Shown here one piece after another: positions 5,680-7,868 of a DNA stretch of 7,868 bases; positions within the stretch are counted from its first letter, which is position 1, and each line of letters starts with the position of its first letter. The DNA lies in the NCBI GenBank assembly GCA_947311285.1, contig CAMZKS010000076.1, positions 1 through 7,868 on the forward strand, given 5' to 3'. The stretch is from an uncultured bacterium. GTDB lineage: Bacteria > Patescibacteriota > Gracilibacteria > UBA4473. The notes beneath the pieces are model-generated. The model had not been told where the DNA came from. It did no database searches and saw only the letters and a list, made by a program, of their open reading frames with translations. Made by a program: the position numbers and the translations under genes.

Positions 5680-6984
5680 ATGCATTTTTTTTCAACTACA
5701 AATTCGGAACTTAAAGCCACTTTTAGGGAAGCACTGCTGTCGGGTTTAGCCCCAGATGGAGGCTTATATGTGCCGTCAGGAATTCCTGAGTTCACGGATC
5801 AAGAACTAGAGTACCTTGCAACCCTTAGTTTTTCCGAGCTGGCGGCGCAAGTTACACGAGTTTTTGTAGGAGACGAAATTCCTGAGCCAGATATTGATCG
5901 ACTTTGTGCACAGGCCTATGATTTTCCAATAACACTGCAGGCAGCTGGTAATGATTTGTTTTTAGAACTATTTCATGGACCAACCGCGGCATTTAAAGAT
6001 ATCGCCGGACAATTTATGGGGCATGCCGTGTCTTATTTTTTACAGAAAAAATCATTAAAGCGTAACATATTGGTGGCGACATCCGGTGATACTGGGGGGG
6101 CTATTGGGGCTGGTTTTCAAGATCTTCCAGGGGTTAAGGTCTTTATTTTGTTTCCACGTGGAGGTGTTTCTAGCGTGCAACGTCAACAACTTTGTACTAT
6201 GGGAGGTAACATACAAGCGATTGAAATTGAAGGATCGTTTGATGATTGCCAAAGCTTAGTGAAACAAGCCTTTGCTGATAGAGCCTTTAATGATCGCTTT
6301 AATTTAATGTCCGCCAACTCTATTAATGTGGGACGAGTAATTCCACAAAGTTTTTATTATTTATGGGCGTCACTGCAATTGCAAAAAAAATATCCAAATA
6401 AAAATATTATATTTTCCGTGCCATCTGGTAATTTGGGGAATATTACTGGAGCTTATTTAGCCAAAAAAATGGGGGCGCCGATTCATCATTTAATCGTGGC
6501 GAATAACATTAATAACCCGTTTGTGGAATTGTTGCATACCGGAGAATTCAGACCACGTCCCTCAATTCATACGCTTTCTAATGCTATGGATATTGGTCAT
6601 CCTAATAACTATTACCGAATAAATTATTTTTTACCTGGTGGTGCAAAAACACTTAATACGCTGTTTTCGGGGTATAGCTTTACGGATCAAGAAACGGCAG
6701 ATAATTTAGCAACATTCTATCGAAATAATAACTATTTAATGTGTCCGCATACCAGCGTAGGACATTTAGCGACTCAGACTTATAAAGAGCTTCACCCAGA
6801 AGACTTAGTCGTTACTGTTGCTACGGCTCACTCGGCTAAATTTAAAGATGAAGTAGCGCCTATTATTGGAAAGTCACCAATATTGCCACCTACTTTAGCG
6901 CGGATAATGGCATACACACCAGAGGTGGATCTATTGACGCCAACTCTAGACGAGTTAAAATCGTATTTACAAACTAAAATTTAA
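5680..6984 (+). CDS. thrC: Threonine synthase
   Basis: This PLP enzyme (fold type II) converts O-phospho-L-homoserine to L-threonine and phosphate in the cytoplasm, the last step of threonine synthesis. At 434 residues it is full length for the enteric/fungal type. The signatures are clear: LAPDGGLYVP (23-32), HGPTAAFKD with PLP-binding K106, ATSGDTGGA (133-141), SVQRQQLCTMGGNI (165-178), NSINVGR (213-219) and the phosphate-cradling SGNLGN (249-254). The ATG at 5680 gives the usual MHFFSTTN-type start. A candidate -10 lies so close that the message may be leaderless. The next gene starts six bases after the stop, so the two are surely one transcript and probably translationally coupled. Homoserine dehydrogenase and a classical homoserine kinase are not in the window. 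Confidence 0.96.
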   Translation: MHFFSTTNSELKATFREALLSGLAPDGGLYVPSGIPEFTDQELEYLATLSFSELAAQVTRVFVGDEIPEPDIDRLCAQAYDFPITLQAAGNDLFLELFHGPTAAFKDIAGQFMGHAVSYFLQKKSLKRNILVATSGDTGGAIGAGFQDLPGVKVFILFPRGGVSSVQRQQLCTMGGNIQAIEIEGSFDDCQSLVKQAFADRAFNDRFNLMSANSINVGRVIPQSFYYLWASLQLQKKYPNKNIIFSVPSGNLGNITGAYLAKKMGAPIHHLIVANNINNPFVELLHTGEFRPRPSIHTLSNAMDIGHPNNYYRINYFLPGGAKTLNTLFSGYSFTDQETADNLATFYRNNNYLMCPHTSVGHLATQTYKELHPEDLVVTVATAHSAKFKDEVAPIIGKSPILPPTLARIMAYTPEVDLLTPTLDELKSYLQTKI

Positions 6985-6990
6985 AGCCTT

Positions 6991-7641
6991 ATGCAGCTTA
7001 CCCAATTGCAATTTCAACAGAAATATGATGCCGGAAATCTTCGGCTGTGCTTTATTGGTATGTCTAATATTGGAAAAAGTTATTGCTCAGAATTATTGCG
7101 AGCGGGCTTTGAATTCGATTACTATGAGGTTGATGAAGAAATTCAAAAAGTGCTTGGGGCATCAGGAATGACAGATGCTTCTAGTTGGATGGGCTACCCG
7201 TACGAAAAAAAATATACGGAGAATGAAAAAGTATATCTGGATTTAGAAGTAAAAAAAACGTCGTTAGATTTAACCGGAGTAAATGGTAATTTAGTGATGG
7301 ATACTACCGGAAGTGTCATCAATCTGCCAGCCGCTACACATAAATGGTTACAAGATAATTTTTTAGTAGTTAGCTTTGATGTTTCGCATACTATGATTGA
7401 TGACATGATGGGCGAGTTTTTTCGAAGTCCAAAAACTGTGGTTTGGGGCGAGACCTTTAATCAAAAAAAGGAAGAACAAGGCATGGATGCCTTAAGACGT
7501 TGTTACCCCGCTCTCCTTGAAGATCGAATTGTTCGTTACAGAGAGCTAGCAGATGTTACTATTCCTGGGGAGTTTTCACGAATTAAAGGGCTTCAGGCTG
7601 ATCGATTATTTGAAATACTAAAGCTAAGTCTTCCAAAGTAG
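6991..7641 (+). CDS. Divergent shikimate-kinase-like P-loop kinase, substrate uncertain
   Basis: This 216-residue P-loop NTPase has a Walker A motif GMSNIGKS (23-30) and an overall resemblance to shikimate kinase (AroK). VDEEIQKVLG (47-56) aligns with the DSDxxIExxxG segment, keeping the substrate Asp (D48, like D34 of M. tuberculosis AroK). The C-terminal YPALLEDRIVRYRELADVTI (172-191) aligns with the RxPLYxxxA region, keeping its Arg (R179, like R136). By-eye alignment shows losses: the shikimate-binding Arg R58 falls on L83 (YLDLE instead of FRxxE), the GGG loop is TTG (105-107), and the lid Arg is not obvious near 145-153. It is also some 40 residues longer than typical AroK, partly an N-terminal extension. 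The start lies six bases after thrC with no SD, implying coupling. A homoserine kinase replacing ThrB would fit the neighbour; a diverged shikimate kinase would fit the fold. The reference residues are recalled from memory. Confidence 0.75.
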   Translation: MQLTQLQFQQKYDAGNLRLCFIGMSNIGKSYCSELLRAGFEFDYYEVDEEIQKVLGASGMTDASSWMGYPYEKKYTENEKVYLDLEVKKTSLDLTGVNGNLVMDTTGSVINLPAATHKWLQDNFLVVSFDVSHTMIDDMMGEFFRSPKTVVWGETFNQKKEEQGMDALRRCYPALLEDRIVRYRELADVTIPGEFSRIKGLQADRLFEILKLSLPK

Positions 7642-7726
7642 TTTGAGGGACATTGATTCCGTCACAAATTTGTAGTTTACTCGTTGTATGGTTATGGTTC
7701 TTAACGAAAGAATAACAGAATTTTTT

Positions 7727-7868
7727 ATGCATAAATTACTCTCAACCAGCCTCATTTTAGGCTTCAGCGCGAGCGTGCTAAGTTTTAACCAAGCACAAGC
7801 GATTGAAGGCTATAGTTCTTACTGGGACTTTTACAAAAGTTATTACAGCAGCGATAGTGTTCGTTCAA
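7727..7868 (+). CDS. Secreted protein, N-terminal fragment cut by the window edge
   Basis: An open frame runs from ATG 7727 to the window end, giving 47 codons with no stop. It begins with a signal peptide (MHKLLSTSLILGFSASVLSF, 1-20) and a probable signal peptidase I site after AQA (23-25). The mature start IEGYSSYWDFYKSYY is rich in Tyr and Ser. The upstream ATG at 7688 is in frame and would add 13 residues, but the shorter form gives the more normal signal peptide. No SD is seen for either start. It does not share the ASR junction of the two secreted proteins at 3828 and 4740, so it need not be their paralogue. No terminator is seen between the kinase stop (7641) and this start. Confidence 0.75.
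   Translation, partial: MHKLLSTSLILGFSASVLSFNQAQAIEGYSSYWDFYKSYYSSDSVRS

Noticed and set aside
7644..7664. Imperfect hairpin TGAGGGA / TCCGTCA after the kinase gene
   Set aside because: The stem is only 7 bp with a G/G mismatch and no T-run follows, so it is not a credible terminator.

Overview
This moderately AT-rich bacterial window holds seven complete genes and one truncated gene, all on the + strand. They are separated by short gaps, the longest being about 190 bp. The standard genetic code fits: no gene needs UGA read as an amino acid, and every recognisable protein is full length for its family. Most starts lack a Shine-Dalgarno sequence. The mix of compact layout, small lineage-specific secreted proteins and an orphan helical protein suggests a candidate-phylum (CPR/Patescibacteria-like, perhaps Peregrinibacteria-type) genome. 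That assignment is an impression and not proven by the sequence.

Layout. Positions 43-149 form a long imperfect inverted repeat (REP/MITE-like) ending just before a dGTPase gene (dgt, 157-1260), which closes with an intrinsic terminator (1284-1335). Next is a fused prephenate dehydrogenase-prephenate dehydratase-ACT gene (1384-3069), with a promoter so close to the start codon that the mRNA may be leaderless. It is followed by an orphan small protein with a disordered acidic N-terminus and helical basic C-terminus (3144-3635). After a 192-bp gap with a good sigma70-type promoter come two tandem paralogous secreted proteins (3828-4706, 4740-5630). Threonine synthase thrC (5680-6984) follows, then, six bases later, a divergent shikimate-kinase-like P-loop kinase (6991-7641). 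The window ends in the first 47 codons of a third secreted protein (7727-7868).

How the genes work together. Two amino-acid biosynthesis blocks are present. One is the terminal Tyr/Phe branch, packed into a single polypeptide with a regulatory ACT domain. The other is the last step of threonine synthesis, coupled to a kinase of uncertain substrate. The secreted paralogues look like lineage-specific surface or envelope proteins with one or two predicted disulfides.

The points most worth a second look are the tyrA-pheA fusion without chorismate mutase, the thrC-linked kinase that has lost some shikimate-binding residues, the secreted paralogue pair, the probable leaderless starts, and the composite inverted repeat that supplies the only Shine-Dalgarno-like sequence upstream of dgt.
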